Assembly (NCBI GenBank): GCA_017409825.1
Contig: JAFQRZ010000004.1
Span: 1-64,000, forward strand
DNA length: 64,000 bases
From: Agathobacter sp.
GTDB lineage: Bacteria; Bacillota; Clostridia; Lachnospirales; Lachnospiraceae
Direction of reading: 5' to 3'
Shown: piece by piece, positions 46,072 through 56,394 of the stretch
Numbering within the stretch: position 1 is the stretch's first letter
Layout: each line of letters opens with the position of its first letter
Notes under the pieces: generated by a model
The model's input: only the letters and a program-made list of their open reading frames with translations
What the model was told of the DNA's origin: nothing
Databases searched by the model: none
Program-made: the position numbers and the translations under genes

Positions 46072-46971
46072 TTATTCGTTTTCTTTCGTAAGAATGTTGA
46101 GTTTTCTATGGTGATTTTTGATTTCTACACTCCAATGTTCTCCACCATTCTCCCCGTCCATCGTCCAACTTACACTAGAACGCGAACGAATCGCAATATG
46201 CGAAGTCTTAAAACTGTATACCATCTTCGTCTCTGGAATGATACCTGTCAAATATGCAATGATTTCATTTAATTCAATTGGGTTATTTGGGCTCTTAACC
46301 AAAGTAACCTCGAACTCTCCATCATCTAACTGCACATCTTTTCCTGTCAATCCCTTAAATCCTGCAACCGAAACAGAATTCGTAATCATACCATATATAA
46401 ATCTATCCTGAATAATCTCGCCATTGGCCTCTACCTGCATCAGGTAATTTGGAATAGAAGCAAGACTCTTTGCCGCTGACAAAATATACGCCGCATGTCC
46501 AAAGATATTTTTCAGTTCCTGTGGAGTCTCATAAGAGATTTCTGTAAACAGACCAAAGCCAGCAATGTAGATAAATGTCTCCTCATTGAACTGTCCCACG
46601 TCACACGGGAATATATGCTCACCTACCGCAATTTCTGCTGCTTTTACCATATCATTGGGAATACCTAAGGTGCGTGCAAAATCATTGGTGCTTCCTGCTG
46701 GAATATACCCCAATGGTGTATACAAATCCGCTTCACGCATACCTGTAACCACCTCATCCAAGGTGCCATCTCCACCACTACAGACAATACGGTCATATTC
46801 CGCCCCATCTGCTTTTACTTTACGGGTTGCATCACCTCTTGCCTGCGTTGGATATACCGTAGGCTCATATCCAGCTTTTACCATTACATCCACAATGTCC
46901 AATAAATTGTTTTTTATCAATCCCATACCCGACTTTGGATTGAATACAAATAACAGTTTTTTCTCGCTCAT
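46072..46971 (-). CDS. Diacylglycerol kinase-family lipid kinase
   Basis: A 299-residue soluble lipid kinase of the DagK/YegS/BmrU family, which phosphorylates diacylglycerol or related lipids with ATP at the membrane face. It shows FVFNPKSGMGLIKN (about residues 9-22), IVCSGGDGTLDEVVTGM (about 62-78) and LGYIPAGSTNDFARTLGIP (about 87-105). It is 12 nt after the Crh-like HPr gene and may recycle diacylglycerol released by teichoic acid or glycolipid synthesis. Confidence 0.9.
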   Translation of the reverse strand: MSEKKLLFVFNPKSGMGLIKNNLLDIVDVMVKAGYEPTVYPTQARGDATRKVKADGAEYDRIVCSGGDGTLDEVVTGMREADLYTPLGYIPAGSTNDFARTLGIPNDMVKAAEIAVGEHIFPCDVGQFNEETFIYIAGFGLFTEISYETPQELKNIFGHAAYILSAAKSLASIPNYLMQVEANGEIIQDRFIYGMITNSVSVAGFKGLTGKDVQLDDGEFEVTLVKSPNNPIELNEIIAYLTGIIPETKMVYSFKTSHIAIRSRSSVSWTMDGENGGEHWSVEIKNHHRKLNILTKENE

Positions 46972-46983
46972 TTGCTTTTCCTC

Positions 46984-47232
46984 TTATTTGGTTAAAAAAT
47001 CCTCCAAAGCAGCAATCGCCACTTCTTCATCATTGCCATCTGCTTCCACTGTGATTACCTTATCTACATCCAAGCCTAAGCCCATAACACCCATAATGCT
47101 CTTTGCATTGATGCGTTTGTTTTCCATTTCAATCATAACATTGCTCGAAAAACTGTTCGCCAAACCTACAAGTTCTGCCAATGCACGTGCATCATATACA
47201 GATGATGTTTTAACAGTAATCTCCTTTTTCAT
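46984..47232 (-). CDS. Crh-like HPr protein lacking His15
   Basis: An 82-residue HPr-fold protein. The ATG at 47232 follows AAGGGAGAAATTTGTT; a longer reading to 47337 overlaps whiA and is rejected. Aligned with HPr (GIHARPA), the sequence is VYDARAL: Asp14 replaces the phosphorylated His15, though the following Arg is kept. The HprK site INAKSIMGVMGLG is intact, Ser45 matching Ser46. It lies directly after whiA, the same position as crh in Bacillus (rapZ-yvcK-whiA-crh), and hprK is 4 kb away. A regulatory, not transport, role is inferred. Confidence 0.87.
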   Translation of the reverse strand: MKKEITVKTSSVYDARALAELVGLANSFSSNVMIEMENKRINAKSIMGVMGLGLDVDKVITVEADGNDEEVAIAALEDFLTK

Positions 47233-47257
47233 AACAAATTTCTCCCTTAGTTTTTTA

Positions 47258-48106
47258 CTACATAGCATGACTTTCTCGAATAGCATCCGCCACAGCTGCC
47301 AATTTTCGAAGTCTATGATTAATTCCAGATTTCCCAACCGGTGGATCTAGATATTTCCCCAAATCCTTAAGTGGTGCTTCTGGATATTCCAATCTTACCA
47401 ACGCCATCTCCCTTAATGGTGCCGGCAGACTGTCGAGCCCTTCTGTGTCTCGTATGAGCTCTATATCTGCGATTTGTTTCACCGCGGCATTTACTGTTTT
47501 ACTGATGTTTGCAGTCTCACAATTTACCTGTCGGTTTACAGAATTACGCATCTCTTTCAGTATGCGCACATTTTCCAAATTCATGAGCGACACATACGCT
47601 TCCATTACATTCAGCATATCAACAATCTGCGAACCTTCCTTCAGGTAAACCACATAGTAATTTTTTCGTACGATTACTTTTGGCTCCGTTTCAAACTCTT
47701 TCATAAGTTCCTGAAGCCTTGCCGCCTGTTCTGGCGTTCTGCACACAATTTCGAAGTGGTAGCCTTTGTTTGGGTCTGTCATAGAACCCGATGCCATAAA
47801 CGCGCCTCGAATAAACGCTCGTTTACAGCAGGTTTTCTCCAAATACAGCCCCTGTATCGCCTCCACTATTTTTTTGCACTCCTGGCTGCCCAATGGTTCT
47901 CCCACATCAATGTCAAATGCTCGTCTCATAAGAGTCGAATACTTTTCTATCAATATCGGATTATCCGTTTCAAAGGACAATGCAAGCGGATTCACACTTA
48001 TACGTCCTTCCTGCATAATCATCGCCGAAAGCTCTGCAATCTGACAGTGCTTGGCCTTGCTATGCTGACGTGCCAGTTCTGCTTTTACATCACTTGAAAA
48101 TGACAT
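47258..48106 (-). CDS. whiA: Sporulation/division regulator WhiA
   Basis: A 282-residue DNA-binding protein with an N-terminal LAGLIDADG-like domain (FIRGAFMASGSMTDPNKGYH, 20 residues, about 88-107) and a C-terminal helix-turn-helix (about 245-275, LGKYLDPPVGKSGINHRLRK). Firmicute WhiA affects cell division and chromosome segregation. The gene starts 1 nt after rapZ ends; YvcK, usually between them, is absent here. The order rapZ-whiA-HPr is kept. Confidence 0.95.
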   Translation of the reverse strand: MSFSSDVKAELARQHSKAKHCQIAELSAMIMQEGRISVNPLALSFETDNPILIEKYSTLMRRAFDIDVGEPLGSQECKKIVEAIQGLYLEKTCCKRAFIRGAFMASGSMTDPNKGYHFEIVCRTPEQAARLQELMKEFETEPKVIVRKNYYVVYLKEGSQIVDMLNVMEAYVSLMNLENVRILKEMRNSVNRQVNCETANISKTVNAAVKQIADIELIRDTEGLDSLPAPLREMALVRLEYPEAPLKDLGKYLDPPVGKSGINHRLRKLAAVADAIRESHAM

Positions 48107-48107
48107 T

Positions 48108-48986
48108 CTATTTTCCTCTTAAAGCATCCTTTGTCAAATCTCTATGCTCAATCTTTAAACCATAATCCCTATCTTCGCCATCCAAACGCTTATGCAATTC
48201 ATTTGCCAGCGTAACAGAACGATGTTTTCCACCTGTACATCCAATCGAGATAACCAATTGGTTCTTTCCTTCCGAGATATACTGTGGAATTAAAAATTGA
48301 ATCAAATCTTCCAACTTATCAATAAACTCGGTTGCCTCCGGATATTTCATAACAAAATCCTGAATTTCTTTATCATTGCCTGTCTTTGGACGAAGTTCTA
48401 CATCATAATACGGATTCGGTAAAAATCTCACATCCATTACCATGTCCGAATCTGCTGGAATCCCATATTTGAAACCGAAGGATAAAATCGTAATCATCAT
48501 ACTCTTAAACTCTTCGTCATTTACAAAAATTCGCTCCAGCTCATATTTTAATTCGCGAGTAAGAAGATTACTCGTATCAATAATATAATCTGCATCCTTT
48601 TTCAAAAATGCAATCTTCTCGCGTTCTCTTTCCAATCCCTTTTCAATGCGTTCCCCATTCGTCAATGGATGAATGCGGCGCGTCTCTTTGTATCGCTTAA
48701 TCAATACTCTATCATCCGCATCCAAAAAGAGAATCTCAAACGGAATTTCCATGTAGCCCAAACGTTGCAATGCAAATTCCAAATTCTCCAAATCTGCACC
48801 ACTACGCACATCCATACCAATTGCAACCTTTTGCTGCGTTGGCTGGCTACCATTAAAAAACTCCAAAAACTTCTCAAATAATATAGTTGGAAGATTATCT
48901 ATACAAAAATACCCCATATCTTCCATCATTTTCATTGCTGTACTTTTTCCAGCTCCGGACATACCGGTTACGATTACCAGCTTCAC
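48108..48986 (-). CDS. rapZ: RapZ-family nucleotide-binding protein (YvcJ)
   Basis: A 292-residue protein. It starts with GTG at 48986, sharing one base with the murB stop, and GATAGGAGAATTTTA is its ribosome binding site. Walker A GMSGAGKSTAM (about residues 8-18) and the C-terminal signature GCTGGKHRSV (about 249-258) are clear. In E. coli RapZ guides decay of the GlmZ RNA to control amino-sugar synthesis; in Bacillus YvcJ affects competence. Its exact role here is not visible. Confidence 0.95.
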   Translation of the reverse strand: MKLVIVTGMSGAGKSTAMKMMEDMGYFCIDNLPTILFEKFLEFFNGSQPTQQKVAIGMDVRSGADLENLEFALQRLGYMEIPFEILFLDADDRVLIKRYKETRRIHPLTNGERIEKGLEREREKIAFLKKDADYIIDTSNLLTRELKYELERIFVNDEEFKSMMITILSFGFKYGIPADSDMVMDVRFLPNPYYDVELRPKTGNDKEIQDFVMKYPEATEFIDKLEDLIQFLIPQYISEGKNQLVISIGCTGGKHRSVTLANELHKRLDGEDRDYGLKIEHRDLTKDALRGK

Positions 48987-49897
48987 TAAAATTCTCCTAT
49001 CATCTTTACCTCAGGTTCTAATTCCACCTGAAACCTATCCCATACAATTTTCTTTACATCTTCGATTAACTGAATGACATCCTTAGCAGTTGCATCCCCT
49101 GCGTTAATTACGAAACCGCAATGCTTTTCGGATACCTGTGCTCCCCCAACTCGGTATCCACGCAAGTCCGCATCCTGAATCAATTTTCCTGCAAAATATC
49201 CTTCGGGACGTTTAAACGTACTGCCCGCACTTGGATATTCCAATGGTTGCTTGTCTACACGACGAGCTTTGAAATCCGCCATTTTTTCTCGAATCTCTGT
49301 TTCCTCACCTGGCTCAAGCTCCAATGTCGCTTCCAAAACAATATATTCTTTTTCTGGAATACAACTATGGCGATACGACAACTCTAGCTCTTCTCTAGAC
49401 AATTCTATTATCTCACACTCTGGTGTAAGTACCTTCGCACTCACTACCACATCCTTCATTTCTCCGCCATAAGCACCTGCATTCATTACAATGGCACCAC
49501 CTAGAGAACCAGGAATTCCTGCAGCAAATTCCAACCCTGTTAAACTGTTTTTTGCTGCTTCTGCGGCCGCCTTCGCCAAAATCGTTCCAGCCGATACCGT
49601 CATGCATCTGCCATCTAATTGGATATCCTCTGCTTCCTTTCCAAAGGCAAGAACCAATCCACGAATGCCTTTGTCACCCACCAAAAGATTACTTCCGTTT
49701 CCCACAACAGTGACTGGCACCTCATACCTCTTTGCCAGGGAAATAATATCCGCTACCTGCGAAACCTTTGGCGATACAAACACATCCGCATTGCCACCAA
49801 TGCGGAAGGTTGTATGTTTACTCATCGGTTCGTTTTCCAGGATGGCTTCTTTCGAAGCCAGCTCTGCTAATTTATCATAGAACTCTCGATTTATCAT
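48986..49897 (-). CDS. murB: UDP-N-acetylenolpyruvoylglucosamine reductase
   Basis: A 303-residue FAD enzyme reducing UDP-GlcNAc-enolpyruvate to UDP-MurNAc, the second committed step of peptidoglycan synthesis. It has PMSKHTTFRIGGNADVFVSP (20 residues, about 24-43), VVGNGSNLLVGDKGIRGLV and GIPGSLGGAIVMNAGAYGGE (20 residues), and the catalytic SAGSTFKRPEG (about 227-237). Length fits the type without the extra loop. The stop overlaps rapZ by one base. Confidence 0.96.
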   Translation of the reverse strand: MINREFYDKLAELASKEAILENEPMSKHTTFRIGGNADVFVSPKVSQVADIISLAKRYEVPVTVVGNGSNLLVGDKGIRGLVLAFGKEAEDIQLDGRCMTVSAGTILAKAAAEAAKNSLTGLEFAAGIPGSLGGAIVMNAGAYGGEMKDVVVSAKVLTPECEIIELSREELELSYRHSCIPEKEYIVLEATLELEPGEETEIREKMADFKARRVDKQPLEYPSAGSTFKRPEGYFAGKLIQDADLRGYRVGGAQVSEKHCGFVINAGDATAKDVIQLIEDVKKIVWDRFQVELEPEVKMIGEF

Positions 49898-49916
49898 AAT
49901 CTTCGATTCCTTTTTA

Positions 49917-51317
49917 TTATGCTTCTTTTAAGAATGCTACATATCCTCTATATGCTTCGTATAAGTCTACCTTACTGATGATTTCCCATGGTGCATGCAT
50001 ATTTAAAACTGCAACACCACTATCAATTACATTCATACCATAGCTTGCTAAAATGTAAGCGATAGTTCCGCCGCCACCCTGGTCTACTTTACCAAGCTCT
50101 GCCGTCTGGAAGGATACTTCGTTTGTATCCATAATATTACGAAGCTTTGCAATATATTCTGGATTTGCGTCATTTGAGCCGCCTTTGCCGCCTCTGCCTG
50201 TAAATTTGTTAAATACAAGACCTTTACCAAAATAAGCCGCATTCTTTTTCTCCATAACAGATGGGAAGTTAGGGTCAAATGCTGCAGATACATCCGAAGA
50301 AAGCATTTTGGAATTCTTGAGTGCACGACGAAGTGCAAGTTCTGAATAGCAGCCTGCCAAATTCATCACTTCTGCTACGCAGTTCTCAAAGAACTTCGAT
50401 TCCATACCTGTTGCACCTACACTACCGATTTCTTCTTTATCTACTAAAAGACAAACACTTGTATATTCTGGTACATCTACTTCTAACATCGCTTTATAGG
50501 ATGGCCATGCACATACTCTGTCATCATGTCCATATCCCATAATCATACTACGGTCAAATCCATAGTCTCTCGCTTCTCCCGCTGGAACTACTTCAATTTC
50601 TGCTGAAAGGAAATCTTCTTCTTCAACGCCATAAGTTTCTTCCAAAATACGGAGGATATTGCCTTTTACTTTTTCTTTTACCTTTTCTTCAGCATCTTCC
50701 TCTTCTGTCATTGGGATGCTACCGATAAGAAGGTCAAGACTTTCGCCTTCAATTACTTTCGCTGCCTTTTTGTCAAGCTGGTCAGCAGAAAGATGAATTA
50801 ATAAATCGCTGATACCGAATACTGGATCTTCTGGCTTGTCGCCGATGTTTACATTTACCGTAGTGCCGTCTTTCTTACAGATTACTCCATGTAAAGCAAG
50901 TGGAAGTGCAACCCACTGATATTTTTTGATACCGCCATAATAATGGGTATCTAACATAGCCATTTCGGTATCTTCAAACATTGGAACCTGCTTTAAATCA
51001 ATACGTGGAGAGTCGATATGTGCACCAAGAATGTTCATACCAGCTTCCATACCCTTTTCACCTAAAATAAACATTGCAAGACCCTTGCCCATGTTATTTG
51101 CGATTACTTTGTCCCCCGCCTTTAATGCTGTGCCAGCAGCAATTGCTTCATCCAAATCCACAAAGCCCGCTTCTTTTGCTAAATCATAAATGTATGTGGC
51201 ACATTCACGTTCTGTTTTACATTCGCTGATAAATTTACGATAATCTTCTGCAAACGCGAACACTTCATTTCTTTTTTCTCCCTGTGGGTATTTTTCCCAA
51301 GCATTTTTTCTTTCCAT
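49917..51317 (-). CDS. M18 family aminopeptidase
   Basis: A 466-residue cytoplasmic zinc aminopeptidase of the DAP/M18 family. The metal site residues are visible in GAHIDSPRIDLKQVP (His and Asp, about residues 96-110), LLVDKEEIGSVGATGM (Glu-Glu, about 292-307) and the C-terminal HAPWEIISKVDLY. It belongs to the larger ApeA-like branch and releases N-terminal, often acidic, residues from peptides. It lies 2 nt from hprK and 19 nt from murB in one transcription direction. Confidence 0.93.
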   Translation of the reverse strand: MERKNAWEKYPQGEKRNEVFAFAEDYRKFISECKTERECATYIYDLAKEAGFVDLDEAIAAGTALKAGDKVIANNMGKGLAMFILGEKGMEAGMNILGAHIDSPRIDLKQVPMFEDTEMAMLDTHYYGGIKKYQWVALPLALHGVICKKDGTTVNVNIGDKPEDPVFGISDLLIHLSADQLDKKAAKVIEGESLDLLIGSIPMTEEEDAEEKVKEKVKGNILRILEETYGVEEEDFLSAEIEVVPAGEARDYGFDRSMIMGYGHDDRVCAWPSYKAMLEVDVPEYTSVCLLVDKEEIGSVGATGMESKFFENCVAEVMNLAGCYSELALRRALKNSKMLSSDVSAAFDPNFPSVMEKKNAAYFGKGLVFNKFTGRGGKGGSNDANPEYIAKLRNIMDTNEVSFQTAELGKVDQGGGGTIAYILASYGMNVIDSGVAVLNMHAPWEIISKVDLYEAYRGYVAFLKEA

Positions 51318-51319
51318 TT

Positions 51320-52261
51320 TTATTCCTCTTCTCTATTTTTTACTAAATTTTGTTGTACCCTGCGATAAAGCTCCTGTGCCGCATGGTAACCCATCTTCTT
51401 CTGTCTATGGTTAACCGCCGCTGTCTCACAGATAACAGCTAAATTTCGTCCTGGACGAATTGGCACCGAATAGCATACGACCTTATTCCCAAGATATTCA
51501 ATATACTCATCTTCCAATCCCATACGGTCATATTCAGCATCCTTCTTCCATTCTGAAAGATTAATTACCAAATCGATTTCCTGTTTTTCTCGAATACATT
51601 CTACACCATACAAGGACTTTACATCTACGATTCCAATACCACGAAGCTCGATAAAGTTTCGCGTAATATCTGGTGCCGTACCAATCAAAGTATGGTCATT
51701 GATACGACTGATTTCTACAACGTCATCCGATACCAAACGATGTCCACGTCGAATCAGCTCAAGTGCCGCTTCACTTTTACCGATGCCACTCTCTCCCGTA
51801 ATCAAAACACCTTCGCCATAAACGTCTACCAAAACGCCATGAATGGTAATACATGGAGCTAACAGCTCACCCAAAGCATAAATCAACTCCGCAGTAAATT
51901 CGGAAGTCGGACGCCTGGTTCCTAATACTGGAATTCCGTTTTCTTCTGCAATTTGAATAAAATCTGCATCCGGAACCAAATCACGGCTAAAGATGATACA
52001 AGGCATCTCATAACTTAATAGCTCGCGGTAGATTTCTAATTTCTTTTCTTCTTCCAGCTGCTTGGTGTAGAAATACTCTACGTTACCAATTACCTGAACA
52101 CGAGAACTATCAAAATGCAAAAAGTAGCCCGCTAGCTGCAATGCTGGTCGATTGATATCCGAGCGTTCTATTTTACGTTTTTTTAAATCAATGTCATCGG
52201 TGTAAACCTTTAGGTCTAACCGTTCCACGATTTTGGAAACACTGACTCCATTTTTACTCAT
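51320..52261 (-). CDS. hprK: HPr kinase/phosphorylase
   Basis: A 313-residue bifunctional enzyme that phosphorylates and dephosphorylates HPr on Ser46 to drive carbon catabolite control. The catalytic domain (about 130-313) shows Walker A ITGESGIGKSEAAL, LVSDDVVEISR and the family signature LRGIGIVDVKSLYG. The two HPr-like proteins of this window both keep the serine it modifies. GGGGGGACGAACC precedes ATG. It lies between uvrC and the M18 peptidase. Confidence 0.96.
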   Translation of the reverse strand: MSKNGVSVSKIVERLDLKVYTDDIDLKKRKIERSDINRPALQLAGYFLHFDSSRVQVIGNVEYFYTKQLEEEKKLEIYRELLSYEMPCIIFSRDLVPDADFIQIAEENGIPVLGTRRPTSEFTAELIYALGELLAPCITIHGVLVDVYGEGVLITGESGIGKSEAALELIRRGHRLVSDDVVEISRINDHTLIGTAPDITRNFIELRGIGIVDVKSLYGVECIREKQEIDLVINLSEWKKDAEYDRMGLEDEYIEYLGNKVVCYSVPIRPGRNLAVICETAAVNHRQKKMGYHAAQELYRRVQQNLVKNREEE

Positions 52262-52339
52262 GGTTCGTCCCCCCTATTTGGTGTCGTACACATAAGTGCC
52301 GATATTCAAAATAATTTTATCATATTTCCAGATAGATTT

Positions 52340-54211
52340 CTACTCTTTTAAAGGCTGATGGAAGAACAAGTATACCGCTTCTGCGCTGCTCTGATTCATT
52401 CCATCCACTTGTACCAATTCCTCAACTGATGCACTTCGAATATTCTCCAAGGACTGGAAGTGCTTCATCAATGCCTTTCTTCTCGTCGGTCCAATTCCAG
52501 GTATATCATCCAGCACTGATTTTACCTGAGATTTGCTTCGAAGGCTTCTATGATATTCGATTGCAAATCGATGTGCTTCATCCTGAATTCGCGTAATCAA
52601 TTGAAAACCTTCCCCGTGGCGGTCAATTGGAATCTCTACGTTATTGAAATACAACCCTCTCGTACGATGATTATCATCTTTTACCATACCACAAACTGGA
52701 ATATCCAATCCCAATTCCTCTAATACCTGAAGACAAATATTTACTTGTCCACGACCACCGTCCATCATGATAATATCTGGGAAACGAGTAAATGAACCCA
52801 TTTCTTCTGGCAGATTTTTGTCCTGCAATTCATTCCGTTCCTCCATCCCATGCAGGAAACGTCTCGTCAACACCTCATGCATAGAGGCATAGTCATCTGG
52901 TCCCGCTATCGTACGAAGTTTAAACTTACGATAATCACTCCTCTTTGGCTTTCCTTTTTCATAAACCACCATTGAGCCTACGGTTTCAAAACCATTGATA
53001 TTAGAAATATCAAATGCTTCCATTCGATGTAATCCCTTTAGACCCAAAAGCCCTTCGATTTCCTTTACTGCTCCAATCGTACGACCTTCTTCACGTTTTA
53101 TCTTTTCTTTATCCTGGTCTAACACCATCTGTGCATTACGAGCTGCCAACTCGACCAATTTATTTTTCATCCCTTTTTGTGGTGTATGAATACTTACTTT
53201 GTGACCACGTTTCTTTCCTAACCATTCTTCCACCAGATTTGCTTCCTCAATCGCTTCCTGCAGCAAAATCTCTCTTGGAATAAAAGGCGTTCCCGAATAA
53301 AACTGTTTGATAAACGTAGAAAGAATATCACTCCTCGTTTCATCCGTTCCCACTCTTACGTGGAAGTGATCACGACCTATTAATTTTCCACTTCGAATAA
53401 AGAATACCTGAACTACTGCATCCACATCATCTGCAGCAAGTGCAATAATATCCTTATCTTCTCCATCTGTATTTGTAATTTTCTGCTTCTGTGCAATCTG
53501 CTTTACACTGGATAAAAGCTCTCTGTATTCGATGGCTTTCTCAAATTCCATATCTTCGGAAGCCTGATTCATTTTCACTTCCAAATCACGCATGACTGGA
53601 GCATAATTCCCATTTAAAAATTCCATTACACCCTGTATTTTCTCTGCATATTCTTCCTTGCTGATACACCCCTGACAAGGGGCATCACACTGATGAATGT
53701 GATAATTCAAACATGCTCTGTCCACTCCAATATCTCTTGGCAGATTACGATTGCAGGTACGGAGTTTGTAAATTTTGTTAATCAAATCTATCGTATCTTT
53801 TACAGCTCCTGCACTGGTATACGGACCAAAGTACCTCGACTTGTCCTTTTTCATCAGGCGTGCAAAAAGCACACGTGGAAAATCCTCTCCCACCGTCACA
53901 CGAATGTACGGATAGGTTTTATCATCTCGAAGCATCGTATTGTATTTTGGTGTGTGCTCTTTAATCAGATTACATTCCAATACAAGTGCTTCTAATTCCG
54001 AATCCGTAATGATGTATTCGAAACGCTCAATATGCTCCACCATCTGTTTCTTTTTAATCCCCTCATTATGGCTTGGCTGAAAATATTGACGCACGCGTTT
54101 TCGGAGACTAAGTGCTTTTCCAATATAGATAATGGCATCTGATTTATCATGCATAATATAAACTCCCGGTAAATCCGGGAGTTTTTTCAATTCATCCTGT
54201 ATATCAAACAT
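52340..54211 (-). CDS. uvrC: Excinuclease ABC subunit C
   Basis: A 623-residue nuclease making both incisions in nucleotide excision repair. The N-terminal GIY-YIG domain has LPGVYIMHD and [18 protein letters not shown]; the UVR motif lies near residue 210 ([18 protein letters not shown]); the UvrC homology domain has [19 protein letters not shown]; and a helix-hairpin-helix pair ends the protein ([19 protein letters not shown]). The zinc-like cysteine cluster [19 protein letters not shown] at about residues 163-181 is also intact. It is 20 nt after ftsH. Confidence 0.97.
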   Translation of the reverse strand: MFDIQDELKKLPDLPGVYIMHDKSDAIIYIGKALSLRKRVRQYFQPSHNEGIKKKQMVEHIERFEYIITDSELEALVLECNLIKEHTPKYNTMLRDDKTYPYIRVTVGEDFPRVLFARLMKKDKSRYFGPYTSAGAVKDTIDLINKIYKLRTCNRNLPRDIGVDRACLNYHIHQCDAPCQGCISKEEYAEKIQGVMEFLNGNYAPVMRDLEVKMNQASEDMEFEKAIEYRELLSSVKQIAQKQKITNTDGEDKDIIALAADDVDAVVQVFFIRSGKLIGRDHFHVRVGTDETRSDILSTFIKQFYSGTPFIPREILLQEAIEEANLVEEWLGKKRGHKVSIHTPQKGMKNKLVELAARNAQMVLDQDKEKIKREEGRTIGAVKEIEGLLGLKGLHRMEAFDISNINGFETVGSMVVYEKGKPKRSDYRKFKLRTIAGPDDYASMHEVLTRRFLHGMEERNELQDKNLPEEMGSFTRFPDIIMMDGGRGQVNICLQVLEELGLDIPVCGMVKDDNHRTRGLYFNNVEIPIDRHGEGFQLITRIQDEAHRFAIEYHRSLRSKSQVKSVLDDIPGIGPTRRKALMKHFQSLENIRSASVEELVQVDGMNQSSAEAVYLFFHQPLKE

Positions 54212-54230
54212 ATGAATCCTCTTTTATTTT

Positions 54231-56279
54231 TTAATCCTCTTCGAAATAATCATCTACGAGTTCTACAACTTCTTTTCTTTCGGTTTTCGCTTCTTCTGAA
54301 ACGACCTCATCCACAAAGATATCCTCTTCTTCTGGAATTCCTTTCATCTCACGATACAGTTTCATGAATTCCTTACCAGTAATGGTTTCTTTTTCAAAGA
54401 GATAATCCGAAATCTTATCCAATACTTCTTTGTTTTCTTCCAACATCTGATATGCATTGCTATAGCACTGATTGATTAATGCAAGAACCTCTTCATCAAT
54501 CTGACCTGCAGTATCTTCACCACAGATAAGCCCTGCTGCACCATTCAAATACTGATTTTCCACCGTTGCAAGACACATCATTCCAAAACGGTCTGACATA
54601 CCATACATCGTAATCATCGCACGCGCGATTCTTGTCGCATTTTCGATATCGTTGGCTGCACCGCTTGTCGCTGAATCGAACTGAAGCATCTCGGCAGCAC
54701 GACCTGCCATATATGTCGTAATCTTTGCAATCAGTTCATCCTTTGTCTCCAGATATTTTTCTTCTTCTGGAGTCTGGAGTGTATAACCAAGAGCCCCCAT
54801 CGTACGAGGAACAATCGTAATTTTCTGTACTGGTTCCGTATCCTTCTGTAACGCCGAAACAAGTGCGTGACCTACTTCATGGTAAGCTACAATCTTTCTT
54901 TCCTTTTCGCTCATCACGCGGTCTTTCTTTTCTTTACCACCGACTGCTACAAGTTCAAACGCTTCAAAAAGGTCTTTCTGATTTACAAACTTACGACCAT
55001 CTTTTACCGCTAAAATGGCAGCTTCATTAATCATATTCGCAAGGTCGGAACCTACAAGACCAGCAGTTGCTAATGCAAGTGCATCTAAGTCTACGGTTTC
55101 ATCCATATTTACATCTTTGGAATGTACCTTAAGGGTTTCTAAACGGCCCTTTAAGTCTGGTTTATCTACAATTACTCGTCTGTCAAAACGACCTGGACGA
55201 AGCAATGCTTTATCCAATACTTCAGGACGGTTGGTTGCCGCCAAAATCAAAATACCTTTCGAGGTGTCGAAACCATCCATTTCTGCAAGCAGCTGGTTTA
55301 AGGTCTGTTCACGTTCATCGTTTCCACCACCATAACGTCCGGTATCACGGCTCTTACCAATCGCATCAATTTCATCGATAAAGATAATACATGGTGCCAT
55401 CTTCTGTGCTTCCTTGAATAAGTCTCTCACTCGAGAAGCACCTACACCAACAAACATTTCTACGAAATCAGAACCTGCTAATGAGAAGAATGGTACATTT
55501 GCCTCTCCTGCTACCGCCTTCGCAAGAAGTGTTTTACCAGTTCCTGGAGGCCCTACCAAAAGAGCTCCCTTTGGAAGCTTCGCACCGATTTCTTTATACT
55601 TAGCAGGATTGTGAAGAAAGTCTACCATTTCCTGTAAGGTTTCTTTGGCTTCATCCTGACCCGCAACATCCTTAAATGTCACCCCGGTAGAAGTCTCTAC
55701 ATAAACCTTGGCAGTAGATTTTCCAACGCCCATCGTTCCATTTCCCATTTTTCTAAATAGGAATCCTAAAAGAATCCACATAAGCACAAGAGGAAGGATC
55801 CAGCCCACCGTTTCCATAATAAGCGCAGCCGTCGTATCTGGCACAGTCGCTTTTACTTCTACTCTCTCACCTTTTTTATTTGTCATATTCTTTACGGACT
55901 GCACAAGTTCTTCATCGTTAATATATCCTGTATAATAGGTAACCTCATAGTCTTCCTTATCGTCTACTAAGGTATAATCAATCTGATAATTACCAAAGGA
56001 TACACTTTCTATATTTCCAGCTTCTAATTCTTCTAAGAATGCTGTATACGTGGTCTCCTTCGTGGTCATATTATTGAAACGGTCTGAAAAGAACGACATG
56101 ATAAGAAGTGCCACCAATGTAAACATGATGAATACAAGTGCATTCTGTGGATTTGGCTTTTTCGACCCATTTCCGTTGTTATCACCATTTCCATTATTTC
56201 CGTTATTATTTCCATTCCCATTTGGACTATTATTTTCTGGTCCAAGTTCTGGGTTATTGTATTCGTTTGAACTACTCAT
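54231..56279 (-). CDS. ftsH: ATP-dependent zinc metalloprotease FtsH
   Basis: A 682-residue membrane AAA+ protease degrading misfolded and regulatory membrane proteins. It begins with a 45-residue Asn/Gly-rich tail ([19 protein letters not shown]), which is unusually long, then two membrane helices (about 48-66 and 158-178). The AAA domain has [13 protein letters not shown] (Walker A), [12 protein letters not shown] and the [23 protein letters not shown] (20 residues). The zinc site is HEVGH ([10 protein letters not shown]). The C-terminus is acidic. Confidence 0.97.
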   Translation of the reverse strand: MSSSNEYNNPELGPENNSPNGNGNNNGNNGNGDNNGNGSKKPNPQNALVFIMFTLVALLIMSFFSDRFNNMTTKETTYTAFLEELEAGNIESVSFGNYQIDYTLVDDKEDYEVTYYTGYINDEELVQSVKNMTNKKGERVEVKATVPDTTAALIMETVGWILPLVLMWILLGFLFRKMGNGTMGVGKSTAKVYVETSTGVTFKDVAGQDEAKETLQEMVDFLHNPAKYKEIGAKLPKGALLVGPPGTGKTLLAKAVAGEANVPFFSLAGSDFVEMFVGVGASRVRDLFKEAQKMAPCIIFIDEIDAIGKSRDTGRYGGGNDEREQTLNQLLAEMDGFDTSKGILILAATNRPEVLDKALLRPGRFDRRVIVDKPDLKGRLETLKVHSKDVNMDETVDLDALALATAGLVGSDLANMINEAAILAVKDGRKFVNQKDLFEAFELVAVGGKEKKDRVMSEKERKIVAYHEVGHALVSALQKDTEPVQKITIVPRTMGALGYTLQTPEEEKYLETKDELIAKITTYMAGRAAEMLQFDSATSGAANDIENATRIARAMITMYGMSDRFGMMCLATVENQYLNGAAGLICGEDTAGQIDEEVLALINQCYSNAYQMLEENKEVLDKISDYLFEKETITGKEFMKLYREMKGIPEEEDIFVDEVVSEEAKTERKEVVELVDDYFEED

Positions 56280-56394
56280 ATTTCCTCCATTTTTCTAATC
56301 GTACAATACCCTATTATAAAGAGTTTGCGGCGTGAAATCAACTCCTACACCACGAAGTTTATCAATCTTTAATATTTGAATTGCATAAAACAAA

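Noticed and set aside
46984-47337. Longer HPr-like reading (117 residues)
   Set aside because: The extra N-terminal part overlaps whiA and does not align with HPr; the internal ATG has a ribosome binding site and the correct family start.
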